A stretch of DNA of 33,315 bases, from assembly GCA_015222555.1 (NCBI GenBank), contig JADFVM010000169.1:1-33315 (forward strand). The letters are read 5' to 3'. The position numbers were made by a program, and so were the translations under genes. The notes beneath the pieces were generated by a model. The model was not told the origin of the DNA. It saw only the letters and a program-made list of their open reading frames with translations, and searched no databases. Shown here piece by piece: positions 22,676-31,247 of this stretch. The DNA comes from Pseudomonadota bacterium. GTDB lineage: Bacteria; Desulfobacterota; JADFVX01. Positions within the stretch are counted from its first letter, which is position 1, and each line of letters starts with the position of its first letter.

Positions 22676-23569
22676 CTACTCCCTGACTTTCTTTTTTCTG
22701 TTTTGTTCATAAGCATCCCTTAAAAAGGGGTACAGATCAAGGGCATCCTTTTTTATGCTTTCATATTCACCGATATGATGGGATGCTTCATTCAATATAT
22801 TAAAAGATTTGACAGCCAGTTCCTCTTCCGCTTTTTTTATGTAACTTACAGGGTCCATGAAATAGTCAGGGACAAGGCCGACAACATCACGCAGGTTGGA
22901 TGGGCCGAGAAGAGGCAGGACGATGTGAAATCCACCTCCCAGGCCATAATGGCCCAGGGTTTGACCAAAGTCCTCAGGATAGGCCTCCAGGTTAAACCAG
23001 TTTTTTGCCGGGTCTCCAAGGCCGAGAATGCCCACTGTGGTGTTAACGCCGAAGCGCGTTAATTCTATGCCGGCGCGCTTAAATTTCAGTTGAAGGACGT
23101 TATTGACAAAACGAAGGGGAAAGAGAAGGTTATTAAAGAATCTTGTGACAGAGCGACGTGCGCTTAATGGAACAACTTTTTTGTAGCCGTTGGCCACCGG
23201 TTTGAGCAACCAGAAATAAAACTTATCATTAACAGATGTCATGATTCGGTTATAGCCGCTTAGGGGATCAAAAACTTCTTTGGAAGACGCCTCTTCAAAC
23301 TCTTCTTCCAGGTCGAAGAAGTCTTCATCTTCCTCGTTTTCAGAGCTGTCTATCACGCCCGCATCGGTGACGACCGCTGTTTCAAGTGATGCCATTAAAA
23401 TAGGTGTGGGCGTAAAGTCATAATTCTCTTGAAAAATGACCTCATTTTTTGCAAGGATTGGCTTGGTAGAGTGATTTGATCTGTCAATATCAGAGGGAAT
23501 GTAGGCATGAATAGCTGTGGCATGAAAGAGGAGAAAAATAAAGGCAAAAAAAATATAAAAACGGGACAT
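22676..23569 (-). CDS. mlaA: MlaA (VacJ)-like outer membrane lipid-asymmetry protein without lipobox
   Basis: The 297-residue protein contains the MlaA domain from about residue 101: DPLSGYNRIM, then FWLLKPVANGYKKVVPLSAR, RFGVNTTVGILGLGDPAKNW, AYPEDFGQTLGHYGLGGGFH and GPSNLRDVVGLVPDYFMDPV. E. coli MlaA is a lipoprotein; here the signal peptide (FYIFFAFIFLLFHATAIHA) ends in an ordinary signal peptidase I site with no Cys. Between signal and domain is a linker of about 75 residues ending in an acidic segment (SENEEDEDFFDLEEEFEEAS, residues 76-95). The family forms a doughnut in the outer membrane that removes misplaced phospholipid from the outer leaflet. It is first in the operon with mlaC and the RND exporter. 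AAGAGG lies about 12 bases before ATG, and a promoter lies 90 bases upstream. Confidence 0.9.
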   Translation of the reverse strand: MSRFYIFFAFIFLLFHATAIHAYIPSDIDRSNHSTKPILAKNEVIFQENYDFTPTPILMASLETAVVTDAGVIDSSENEEDEDFFDLEEEFEEASSKEVFDPLSGYNRIMTSVNDKFYFWLLKPVANGYKKVVPLSARRSVTRFFNNLLFPLRFVNNVLQLKFKRAGIELTRFGVNTTVGILGLGDPAKNWFNLEAYPEDFGQTLGHYGLGGGFHIVLPLLGPSNLRDVVGLVPDYFMDPVSYIKKAEEELAVKSFNILNEASHHIGEYESIKKDALDLYPFLRDAYEQNRKKKVRE

Positions 23570-23658
23570 TTAAATGTTTAACCTCTTATAGCCATAGCCG
23601 GAACAAGTTTTTATTTTCAGTACTATTAAACCTGCATTTACAGAACAATAATTTAATC

Positions 23659-23687
23659 TTTATAACAGATTGGGGAAGATTAATCAA
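23659..23687 (-). promoter_or_regulatory. sigma70-type promoter for the mlaA-mlaC-RND operon
   Basis: On the minus strand TTGATT (23687-23682), a 17-base spacer and TATAAA (23664-23659) give a good promoter about 90 bases before the mlaA ATG. Confidence 0.65.
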
Positions 23688-23795
23688 CGCAGCAAAAATA
23701 AAAAATTGCGAATATTTTAAAGTGGTAAAACAGAGGTGTTTTTAAGTTTAATTGATGTGTCGATCAGATGTTTATTGCGTGGAAAGAAAGAATCT

Positions 23796-23819
23796 TCGAA
23801 AAACTGACATTTTCAGTTT
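23796..23819 (-). terminator. weak terminator after the wsp operon
   Basis: On the minus strand AAACTGA (23819-23813), loop AAATG and TCAGTTT (23807-23801) form a 7-bp stem followed by TT, giving a run of five T. It is AT-rich and so weak, but lies about 60 bases after the wspR stop. With the mlaA promoter it accounts for most structure in the gap 23570-23875. Confidence 0.45.
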
Positions 23820-23875
23820 CTTTACGGTTAACAGCAAGTATCGATGAAAATCAGAAAACGATCCTTCATGGACAG

Positions 23876-24883
23876 CTATTCAGCCATGATGCAACGGTTT
23901 CGACCTTCTTCCTTTGCCTTATAAAGAGCTTCATCGGCTCTGGCGACCAGATCGTCAGGATTGCCCGATTTGTCTGGCTGCATGACTGCAACACCAAGGC
24001 TGATACTGACAAAATCCGCTACATCTGAATAGGCATGTGGGATATTTTGTTTCTCAATATTTGCCCGCATTTCTTCTGCTACTTTTGCAGCCCCGTCAGC
24101 GTCTGTGCCGGGAAGTATGGCCACGAATTCCTCGCCTCCATAACGGGCAAGAAAGTCACCGGAGCGGATAATGGTCTCATCGAGAGTCGAGGCGACCTGT
24201 TTCAGGCAGTCATCTCCACCCTGATGTCCGTAACCGTCATTATATTTTTTGAAAAAGTCGATGTCGAGAATGACAACGGCAACCTGGTGCTTTTCTCTCC
24301 AGCCCCGTTTCCATTCCTGCGCCAGCATTTCATCAAAATGGCGGCGGTTGGCAATACCTGTGAGACCGTCAAGCACTGAAAGCCGCTGCAGGATGGCATT
24401 GCTTTTTTTCAGTTCTTCCTGAAGCTTTTCCATTTCACGGTATGCTTCGTCGCGTTGGAGCTGTAACAGATAGGTTTTAGAGTGCGCCCGGATTCTGGCA
24501 ACCAGTTCAATTTTGTCGGGCAATTTTACCAGGTAATCACTGGCGCCATTTTCAAAGGCCTGTCTCTTGGCCATAGGATCTTCCTTGGTGGAAAGGACAA
24601 TAACCGGGGTAGCCGACGTGGCAGGGTTGGCGCGATAAAACTTTAAAAGTGTATATCCGTCCACATCGGGCATGACAAGGTCCTGCAGGATGATGCTTGG
24701 CTGTATCTCGTTGGCTGTTTGGACGGCTTTTGACGATTCCTGACAATAATGGAACTCAATATCCTTGTCGTCCACCAGCATTCTGCGTATCGCTTCTGAT
24801 ACGATGGCCTGGTCATCTACGAGTAATACCACCGGATGGGGCAGGTCTTTTTTCTCTTCTTCAGGTATATGGTCTTCGCTCAT
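23876..24883 (-). CDS. wspR: WspR-like response regulator with GGDEF diguanylate cyclase domain
   Basis: The 335-residue protein has a receiver domain (about 17-137) with acidic pair Asp23/24, phospho-acceptor Asp68 in LQDLVMPDVDG and Lys120. A helical linker (LQRDEAYREMEKLQEELKK) and a GGDEF domain follow. The catalytic motif is RYGGEEF (247-253), so it should be active in making cyclic di-GMP. The inhibitory I-site RSGD (240-243) stands five residues before, allowing product feedback. The sequence matches Pseudomonas WspR in blocks throughout, e.g. LSTKEDPMAKRQAFENGASD, LPDKIELVARIRAHS and LDGLTGIANRRHFDE. It is the last gene of the wsp cluster and the expected target of WspE. It starts 12 bases after the wspF stop without a clear ribosome binding site. 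Confidence 0.95.
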   Translation of the reverse strand: MSEDHIPEEEKKDLPHPVVLLVDDQAIVSEAIRRMLVDDKDIEFHYCQESSKAVQTANEIQPSIILQDLVMPDVDGYTLLKFYRANPATSATPVIVLSTKEDPMAKRQAFENGASDYLVKLPDKIELVARIRAHSKTYLLQLQRDEAYREMEKLQEELKKSNAILQRLSVLDGLTGIANRRHFDEMLAQEWKRGWREKHQVAVVILDIDFFKKYNDGYGHQGGDDCLKQVASTLDETIIRSGDFLARYGGEEFVAILPGTDADGAAKVAEEMRANIEKQNIPHAYSDVADFVSISLGVAVMQPDKSGNPDDLVARADEALYKAKEEGRNRCIMAE

Positions 24884-24895
24884 GATCGCAGTACT

Positions 24896-25927
24896 TTATT
24901 TGGATTTTATCTGATAAGCAAGTATTTTTTTTGTCAGCGCCTCAGCAATGTCATCAATGGGTAGAATGTCTACAGCGGCATTCAATTCAACGGCGGCCTT
25001 GGGCATGCCGTATACCCTGCATGTCTCCGCATTTTGCGCAACCGTATAGATTCCATTCTGCTTCAGTTGGAGTAAGCCATCAGCGCCGTCTTTGCCCATT
25101 CCTGTCAGAAGCGCTGCAACGGCTTTTCCGCCCCAGTTCTTAAGGATGCTGTTAAAAAAGACATCGACAGAAGGTCTGTAAGGAGTCTGTAATGGATTCT
25201 CTTTGTATACGAGGCAACTTCTCTCGTTAATATAGAGATGATTGTTCGTGCCGGCAACAAGAACCGTGCCGTGATTTAGCCTGTCCCCATCCATGGCAAG
25301 ACGTACGGGAAGTTTTGAATATTCACCAAGCCAGTCGGCAAAACCCTGTGAAAAGTTTTCGTCTACATGCTGCACAATAACAACGGCTGCCGGCAGGTCC
25401 TTTGGAAGAGTGGAAAGAATTTTTATGAGGGCTGCAGGCCCTCCTGTAGACGCTCCCAGTGCAAGTAAGCATTTGTCTGATGTGTCAGGTTTGGGTGACA
25501 CGCTTAAATTGAGTGAAGTTTTTTTCCGATCTGCATCGATGAGTTTGCCGATGGTCCGTATTTTCTTGAGAAGCTCATTTTTACCATCTGCCTCTCCACT
25601 TGTGCCGAGGATGGGGGTACTTACGGCATCCAGCGCGCCCACACTCATGGCCTCAAAAACTTTGGCTGCGTTGGCAGTGACTGAAGCGGTGACCACCAGT
25701 ATAGGACATGGGGAATTGGCCATGATGTTTCGAGATGCTTCCACACCATTCATCTCAGGCATGATGAGGTCCATAAGTATGAGATCAGGCACGTCGTCGG
25801 CACATCGACTCACCGCTTCCTTGCCGTCCTTTGCAATCCATGCAACCTCATATCCTTGTACCGTTGTTATGATGCGCCGCATGACTTCTACGGCCATTTT
25901 CATGTCATTGACGATGGCAATTCTCAT
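24896..25927 (-). CDS. wspF: WspF-like CheB methylesterase
   Basis: A 343-residue CheB protein has a receiver domain (1-120) and a methylesterase domain (about 152-340). The receiver starts IAIVNDMKMAVEV, where VND replaces the usual V-D-D, a feature shared with WspF proteins; phospho-acceptor Asp53 lies in LMDLIMPEMNG. The esterase triad is Ser160 in GASTGG, His187 in VQHVDENF and Asp280 in GMGKDGADG. It removes methyl groups from the WspA-like receptor; loss of this function in Pseudomonas locks Wsp on. Its ATG (25927) overlaps the TGA of wspE as ATGA, so the two are coupled. Every catalytic residue is present. Confidence 0.95.
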   Translation of the reverse strand: MRIAIVNDMKMAVEVMRRIITTVQGYEVAWIAKDGKEAVSRCADDVPDLILMDLIMPEMNGVEASRNIMANSPCPILVVTASVTANAAKVFEAMSVGALDAVSTPILGTSGEADGKNELLKKIRTIGKLIDADRKKTSLNLSVSPKPDTSDKCLLALGASTGGPAALIKILSTLPKDLPAAVVIVQHVDENFSQGFADWLGEYSKLPVRLAMDGDRLNHGTVLVAGTNNHLYINERSCLVYKENPLQTPYRPSVDVFFNSILKNWGGKAVAALLTGMGKDGADGLLQLKQNGIYTVAQNAETCRVYGMPKAAVELNAAVDILPIDDIAEALTKKILAYQIKSK

Positions 25928-28698
25928 AGATTTCCTTCTCCGATAAGATCTGTAACAGCATTAAGAAAGGTATTGTCGTGAAAGCTGCCTTTCGTCAGAT
26001 AATAATCTGCGCCTGCGTCGAGACCGCGCCTGCGGTCTTCCGCCCTTTCCTTATAAGATACAATGATAACGGGAATAGAACTGAAGTTGCGGTCACTTTT
26101 GATCAAACGTACCAGTTCAAAACCGTCCATGCGCGGCATGTCAATATCGCTGATGATGAGGTCATAGTTCTGGTATGATCGAATGGCGTTCCAGCCGTCC
26201 CTTCCGTCTACGGCAATATCCACACTGTAACCTGCTTTTTCCAAAAGGTTGCGCTCCACTTCACGAACGGTGAGAGAGTCGTCCACCACCAGGATATGCT
26301 TGCGTTCTTCCTCTAAAGCTTCACTTAATGTGCGCTGCACTTTACCGATGCGATCTTTTTTTACAAGCGAGTCTACAGAATATACCAGATCATCTACATC
26401 AATGATCAAGACAGGTGAACCATCTTCAAGAAGCGCGGTGGCGCTAATATCGTCTATTTTACCAAGAAGTGGATCAAGGGTCTGCACGGCAAGTTCCTTT
26501 TGACCAATGAAGCGGTCAACCACAACGCCGTAGGTTTTTTCATGAGTACCAATTATTACGACAGACATCTCCTCCCCCTCAACTAGCTGCGATCCAAAAC
26601 CAAAGACAAGTGATGCTCCAACAATGCCTATGTTCTGACCATCTATACTGATGAACTGGTGGTCTTCAAGTACTTCGACATGATTGGAGGGGATTTTTAC
26701 GGCGTGATTGATCCGTGCCAGGGGAAAGGCGTAGGGTTCTCCGGCAATGTCCACAATCAATGTCGACATAACAGAAAGAGTTATAGGTAATTGCAGATGG
26801 AAACATGTGCCCTTTCCCAGTTCTGTCGTTGTTTTGATTGCCCCATGCATGGCCTGAATTGTGTCCAGCACGACATCGAGACCCACACCTCTACCAGACA
26901 GGTCTGTCACTTCATCCCTTGTTGAGAAGCGTGGAAGAAAAAGAAAGTCTAACAGCTCTTCTTCGCTTAGGTTTGCGCCCATCTCAGGTGTTACCTGACC
27001 TTTTTCAATGACCTTCTTTCTCAAATGGTCCAGATCTATACCACGTCCGTCATCTTCAATGATAATGGATAACATGCCATTACTATGTGTCGCAGTCAGC
27101 CGTATTAGTGCCTGTTCCGGTTTCTCTGACTCAAGACGCTCTTCCGGTGATTCAATGCCGTGGTCAATTGCATTACGCAAAAGATGGTTAAGAGGGGCTT
27201 CCATCTTTTCAAGAACATCTCTGTCCACCTGTGTAGCAAGCCCATTAATCTCAAGTCGGATCTTTTTCCCTAGTGACTTTGCAATATCGCGTACCATACG
27301 TTGAAAACCGTGGACACCATCTAAAAAAGGACGCATGCGTGTCACGATGGTTTCACGATGCAAGCGTTCAGACAGGTTAGTTATTCGTTGGTCATAGCTG
27401 TCAAGTTCACTTATCTGCTCGGAGAGTATTTGCCGGCATTTTACTGCCTTGGCTTGGGCCGCGTGCACCTGCTGTGATACAGTTTCACGGGCATGCAGGT
27501 CGTCCAACGTGTCTCTAAGGGAGTCAAGAACCTCGACCAGCTCAGTATGTTCGTGCTTTAATCTGCCCAGCGAAGACACATAGGGGTGCAACCATCCCGC
27601 TTCAACCTTAACTTCTCCGGCAAGGCTCATCAGGTAATTCCATCGTTCCGCGGTGACGCGCAGAACACGGTCTTTTTCTGCCTCTCCCTTGCTCTTTTTT
27701 GCAGGCTTTGCTTCGGTTTGTGATGATTGTTCGATTTGAGGTGATGTATTAGTTTCGGTGATTAAAATGCTGTCCTGAATCTCCTTTAGTGAGGCGTCAT
27801 CCTTTGATTTGATAAAACCGAGTGCTTTAAGAAGGTTTCCCAGACTATCGCCATGTTTTGTCCCCCAGTTGGCTATCTCATTTTCAGATAGTTTTGCAAT
27901 GGAGGTAATGGCATCAACCCCGGCAAGTAGCACATCGACGTAATCTGCATTGAGCGTAATATCAGAATTCTGGGCGGCAACAAAGACATCTTCCATGATA
28001 TGGGCCAGTTGCACCACCGGGTCGACACCCACCAGACGGGCGGCGCCTTTGACGGAGTGGGCGGCACGCATGAGCGCCTCCAGCCTTTTGGCAGCCGTGG
28101 GGTCTTCCTCCAGCGCCAGAAGAGATTCTGTGATAATTTTCCCCTGATCGGCCACTTCGGTGCGGAAGAGATCAATCATAGACGCATTGGCCAAATCAAC
28201 AGTTCTGTCGGCCGGTTGTTCCGCCTCGGTCTCTGCGGCTACTTCCTCCTTTTTTGATGAACGTGACGAAGGTTTCTCGGATATGGCCGTGCCAGGCTTG
28301 ATATCACCGATAGCGCCGACGATATCATCCATTTCTTTTTTGTGACTGTCTTCCCATCCCTTGATTTCTTCCTCGGAAAGTTCTGAAATCGAAGTGATCA
28401 GGTCATTGCCGCTTAACAGTATATCTACATGGTCGCTAGTAAGCACTATTTCTGCATTTTGAGCAGCGACAAAGGCATCTTCCATGACGTGGGCCAGTTT
28501 CACCACAGGATCGATACCAACAAGACGAGCGGCGCCTTTAACGGAATGAGCGGCACGCATTAGCGCCTCCAGGCGATCGGCAGCACTGGGGTCTTCCTCC
28601 AGTGCAAGCAGCCCGTCTGTTATGATTTTACCCTGTTCACCAACCTCTGTGCGGAACAGGTCAATCATGGAAAAATTACTTAGATCATCATTTGCCAT
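25924..28698 (-). CDS. wspE: WspE-like hybrid CheA kinase with two Hpt domains
   Basis: The 924-residue kinase has, in order, two histidine-phosphotransfer domains (about 8-130 and 171-297), an HATPase, a CheW-like domain (about 640-780) and a C-terminal receiver (800-920). Both Hpt copies carry AAHSVKGAARLVG, with His51 and His214 as phospho-sites. ATP-binding boxes are NHLLRNAIDHGIE (504-516), DDGRGID (549-555) and GRGVGLD (602-608). The receiver has Asp806/807, Asp851 in SDIDMPRMDG and Lys903. WspE proteins phosphorylate WspR and WspF. The second Hpt is a close duplicate of the first (see findings), an addition to the usual single Hpt. The gene follows wspD by 2 bases and its last codon overlaps wspF. 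Confidence 0.94.
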   Translation of the reverse strand: MANDDLSNFSMIDLFRTEVGEQGKIITDGLLALEEDPSAADRLEALMRAAHSVKGAARLVGIDPVVKLAHVMEDAFVAAQNAEIVLTSDHVDILLSGNDLITSISELSEEEIKGWEDSHKKEMDDIVGAIGDIKPGTAISEKPSSRSSKKEEVAAETEAEQPADRTVDLANASMIDLFRTEVADQGKIITESLLALEEDPTAAKRLEALMRAAHSVKGAARLVGVDPVVQLAHIMEDVFVAAQNSDITLNADYVDVLLAGVDAITSIAKLSENEIANWGTKHGDSLGNLLKALGFIKSKDDASLKEIQDSILITETNTSPQIEQSSQTEAKPAKKSKGEAEKDRVLRVTAERWNYLMSLAGEVKVEAGWLHPYVSSLGRLKHEHTELVEVLDSLRDTLDDLHARETVSQQVHAAQAKAVKCRQILSEQISELDSYDQRITNLSERLHRETIVTRMRPFLDGVHGFQRMVRDIAKSLGKKIRLEINGLATQVDRDVLEKMEAPLNHLLRNAIDHGIESPEERLESEKPEQALIRLTATHSNGMLSIIIEDDGRGIDLDHLRKKVIEKGQVTPEMGANLSEEELLDFLFLPRFSTRDEVTDLSGRGVGLDVVLDTIQAMHGAIKTTTELGKGTCFHLQLPITLSVMSTLIVDIAGEPYAFPLARINHAVKIPSNHVEVLEDHQFISIDGQNIGIVGASLVFGFGSQLVEGEEMSVVIIGTHEKTYGVVVDRFIGQKELAVQTLDPLLGKIDDISATALLEDGSPVLIIDVDDLVYSVDSLVKKDRIGKVQRTLSEALEEERKHILVVDDSLTVREVERNLLEKAGYSVDIAVDGRDGWNAIRSYQNYDLIISDIDMPRMDGFELVRLIKSDRNFSSIPVIIVSYKERAEDRRRGLDAGADYYLTKGSFHDNTFLNAVTDLIGEGNL

Positions 28699-28700
28699 TC

Positions 28701-29387
28701 TTACTGAAGGCTCCTCTCTATCTGGGAAATCAATAAGTCCTCATCGATGCAACCCACAGATTTGCCGTCATACTTGATAATACCCCGCATATAACTTGCC
28801 AGTGAATCTGATAAAGTCTTGGGCAGCGCTTCCATCTCTTCCCCTTTGAAATGATAAATACCAATGATTTCAGTGACGGGAAATGCAAATCGTTTACCTT
28901 CTTTTTCAAGAACAAGCAAACGTTTGAATTTGGCGTGGCTTTCTTCATCATAATCACGCTCACCCTTTGAAAGACCGAGTATTGCGCCAAGAGAAAAGCA
29001 GGGTTGAACCTCTCCAGCCGAACTAACAACACCCTTTAAGATTGAATTCTTGTTATGGGGTAGCCTGTGGATTTTAGACATCTTTGTGATTTCTCTGCAA
29101 AGATTTGCAGCAAGCGTTACCCATTCGTCACCGATACGGAAGATAATAACCGCCCGTGTTTCAGATAATGCATCATCTTTATCCCCTGAAAGTACACTAG
29201 TCCATTCCCTGCGGTAATCCTCAGGCACACGTTGCTCATAAACTTCAAGGCTGGCCGCATGAAAGACATCGCAGTTGCGGCAGTGAATGACAGTTTCAAG
29301 TTCCGGACAACGTGGTGTCTCTGTTCCCCAGACACCAATCCGTTGCCAGCAATTTTCTCTATCAAGGTTTTTCTTTTTCTTAGCCAT
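28701..29387 (-). CDS. wspD: WspD-like CheW coupling protein with N-terminal cysteine module
   Basis: A 228-residue CheW-type adaptor has a CheW domain from about residue 75 (AVIIFRIGDEWVTLAANLCR, then ILKGVVSSAGEVQPCFSLGA). The N-terminal extension has ENCWQRIGVWGTETPRCPEL followed by CRNC, i.e. four cysteines spaced C..C..C-x2-C, as in Wsp-type CheW proteins of Pseudomonas (CWxRIGVxGDxSCP, CRNCPV). The cysteines may bind a metal. CheW couples the receptor to the kinase. The start is ATG 29387; an AAGGAG box is about 15 bases upstream, a rather long distance. The gene follows wspC by 30 bases. Confidence 0.88.
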   Translation of the reverse strand: MAKKKKNLDRENCWQRIGVWGTETPRCPELETVIHCRNCDVFHAASLEVYEQRVPEDYRREWTSVLSGDKDDALSETRAVIIFRIGDEWVTLAANLCREITKMSKIHRLPHNKNSILKGVVSSAGEVQPCFSLGAILGLSKGERDYDEESHAKFKRLLVLEKEGKRFAFPVTEIIGIYHFKGEEMEALPKTLSDSLASYMRGIIKYDGKSVGCIDEDLLISQIERSLQ

Positions 29388-29417
29388 TGTTTATGATTTC
29401 CATCTCCTTCTCTGAAG

Positions 29418-30737
29418 CTATGACCCTGCCTTTTTGTCCTCTCTTCTTTTGACTCGTTCTGCGCGAGTTCTGAATCCTTCCGCTTTATTGAGATCACCCA
29501 TCCGCTCAGACAAAGTGGCTAAATAGGTGAGGGCTTCATAAAATGTCGGATCAAGATAAACAGCCTTTCTTAGGTACTCATCAGCCTGGTAGGCATCACC
29601 CATGGAATCCACTGCTTTACCGAGAATGAAATAGACTTGTGCTGACACAGCGTCCTCTTTTATCAGTTCTTCACATAGGGCAACCGTTTCCTTAAAGGCA
29701 CCCTCATCGGCCAACCTGATGGCTTCAGCAATTTTAGCTTCAGCATGGGAGGGCTGCTTTTCATTACTTTCATCCCTACGCTTCATGAGCGGGGGCTTTG
29801 CCGTCAGAGATTCAATCTTTGTGAGGGGCGGCGTCTTTCCCGGGACTGTTTGTTTCTTTTCCGGATCGGTTTGAATTTGAATTTTACTTCTTTCCCTCTG
29901 AATGGGTGTAGAAATATTGAGAAGGGCATTAATCCTTTTTGCCTCTTTTATTTTTGCAAAAGAAAAGGCCATGGGATAATCCAGTTGATCAAATCGATGG
30001 GTAGATAAACTTGCCGTTTCTGCATGACCAACAAAAAGAACACCGTCGCTGCAGAGTAATTGCGATAATGCTGCAATCGCCTTTTTCTTTGCCGATTCGT
30101 CAAAATAGATCAAAAGATTTCGGCAGAATATAACATCGTAACAGTCACGGTCAGAGACAAAATCATGGGCAAGCAGATTGCCCTGCTGAAAATTGACAGC
30201 GCCATGAACCTTATCTTTCAGGCGATATTCTTCGCCTTCTTTCGAAAAATGACGCTCACGAAAGTCGAGATCCTTCCCGCGGAATGAATAAGCGCGAAAT
30301 AATCCCGACTTAGCCGACTTGATAAACTGATCACTAATATCGACAGCGTCTATTTGAAACTGATCACTGTTCAGGCCCATATCGAAGAGAAGCATGGCAA
30401 TGGAATAGGGTTCCTCACCGGTAGAACAGGGAGCGCTCAGTATCCGTAATGGAGAAGTAGGCTCAATGTTTGTCCTGAATTGTCTGACATATTGCCCCAG
30501 TGCTGTAAATGGTGTTCTGTCACGAAAAAAGAATGTTTCCGGGATGACGACGGCCTCAGTGAGTTTTCGCAGTTCAGATGGATCATTGTTAAGCCTTTTA
30601 AGGTAATCATAAACGCTAGAGGAGCCACATTCGGACATGCACTTATGAATGTGCTTTTCAACTGTTGAAATGCCAATGGACTGAGCATTAAGTCCAATTT
30701 GATCTTCTAATAATTTTAAAACCAGTGTGATATCCAT
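29418..30737 (-). CDS. wspC: WspC-like CheR methyltransferase with C-terminal TPR repeats
   Basis: A 439-residue protein has an N-terminal CheR methyltransferase (about 1-265). VIPETFFFRDRTPF (65-78) is the substrate-loop motif. LSAPCSTGEEPYSIAM (100-115) binds S-adenosylmethionine, and DVIFCRNLLIYFD (201-213) is the conserved late motif. After a linker rich in Lys/Gln/Pro (about 290-335), at least two TPR-type repeats (EAIRLADEGAFKETVALCEE; YFILGKAVDSMGDAYQADEY) follow, as in WspC of Pseudomonas. It methylates glutamates of the WspA-like receptor, opposing WspF. No ribosome binding site is clear at ATG 30737. It lies 37 bases after wspB. Confidence 0.93.
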   Translation of the reverse strand: MDITLVLKLLEDQIGLNAQSIGISTVEKHIHKCMSECGSSSVYDYLKRLNNDPSELRKLTEAVVIPETFFFRDRTPFTALGQYVRQFRTNIEPTSPLRILSAPCSTGEEPYSIAMLLFDMGLNSDQFQIDAVDISDQFIKSAKSGLFRAYSFRGKDLDFRERHFSKEGEEYRLKDKVHGAVNFQQGNLLAHDFVSDRDCYDVIFCRNLLIYFDESAKKKAIAALSQLLCSDGVLFVGHAETASLSTHRFDQLDYPMAFSFAKIKEAKRINALLNISTPIQRERSKIQIQTDPEKKQTVPGKTPPLTKIESLTAKPPLMKRRDESNEKQPSHAEAKIAEAIRLADEGAFKETVALCEELIKEDAVSAQVYFILGKAVDSMGDAYQADEYLRKAVYLDPTFYEALTYLATLSERMGDLNKAEGFRTRAERVKRREDKKAGS

Positions 30738-30774
30738 GGGCTACAATATTTTTAAAGTTGCCGGTGGCAAGACG

Positions 30775-31239
30775 CTAGTCATCTGACGATTCGCCTTTAA
30801 ACAAGATCTCGTAGGCCTCTTCCGGAAGTAGTTTTGCTATATTTATCCTTTGGGCAACACCCTTGTCATCGGTGGCAACACTATCGAGATAGGGCTCCTC
30901 TTCAAGATTGACACCTGAACTTGAAAACTCACTTTCATCCCAATTGACGGTTTCTGTTAAATGTTCATTGAGTATGCCTATGCAAAACTGCTGGCCATCG
31001 TCCTTATTATAGTTTGTCAGGACGATTCTCGAACTTAACTTGGGTTCACATTTTTTGTCAGTCATTAAATAGCAAACGTCTATGACGGGAATAGTTTTCC
31101 CTCTATAGTTCAAAAGACCAGCAACATAGGAAGGCGCTTTCGGGATCTTCTTCAGATGAACAAAGGGGATGATCTCTATCACATTTTTTGCTTCAAGGAG
31201 GTAGCGGTCATCACCCGATTTGAATTGCAGAAAGAGCAT
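30775..31239 (-). CDS. wspB: WspB-like CheW coupling protein
   Basis: This CheW-domain protein (154 residues from ATG 31239) begins MLFLQFKSGDDRYLLEAKNV and contains KIPKAPSYVAGLLNYRGKTI, then PVIDVCYLM, the standard CheW core that links receptors to the kinase. The start at MLFLQF matches WspB of Pseudomonas. An upstream TTG (31251) overlaps the wspA stop and would add four residues; neither start has a good ribosome binding site. An acidic loop (LNEHLTETVNWDESEF) follows the core. It is the first of two CheW-like adaptors in the cluster, the other being wspD. Confidence 0.9.
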   Translation of the reverse strand: MLFLQFKSGDDRYLLEAKNVIEIIPFVHLKKIPKAPSYVAGLLNYRGKTIPVIDVCYLMTDKKCEPKLSSRIVLTNYNKDDGQQFCIGILNEHLTETVNWDESEFSSSGVNLEEEPYLDSVATDDKGVAQRINIAKLLPEEAYEILFKGESSDD

Positions 31240-31247
31240 GATATTAA

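Noticed and set aside
26000-28000. Ordinary flagellar chemotaxis operon
   Set aside because: No cheY, cheD or flagellar genes are present, the output is a GGDEF protein, and the gene order and WspF-type VND receiver fit Wsp.
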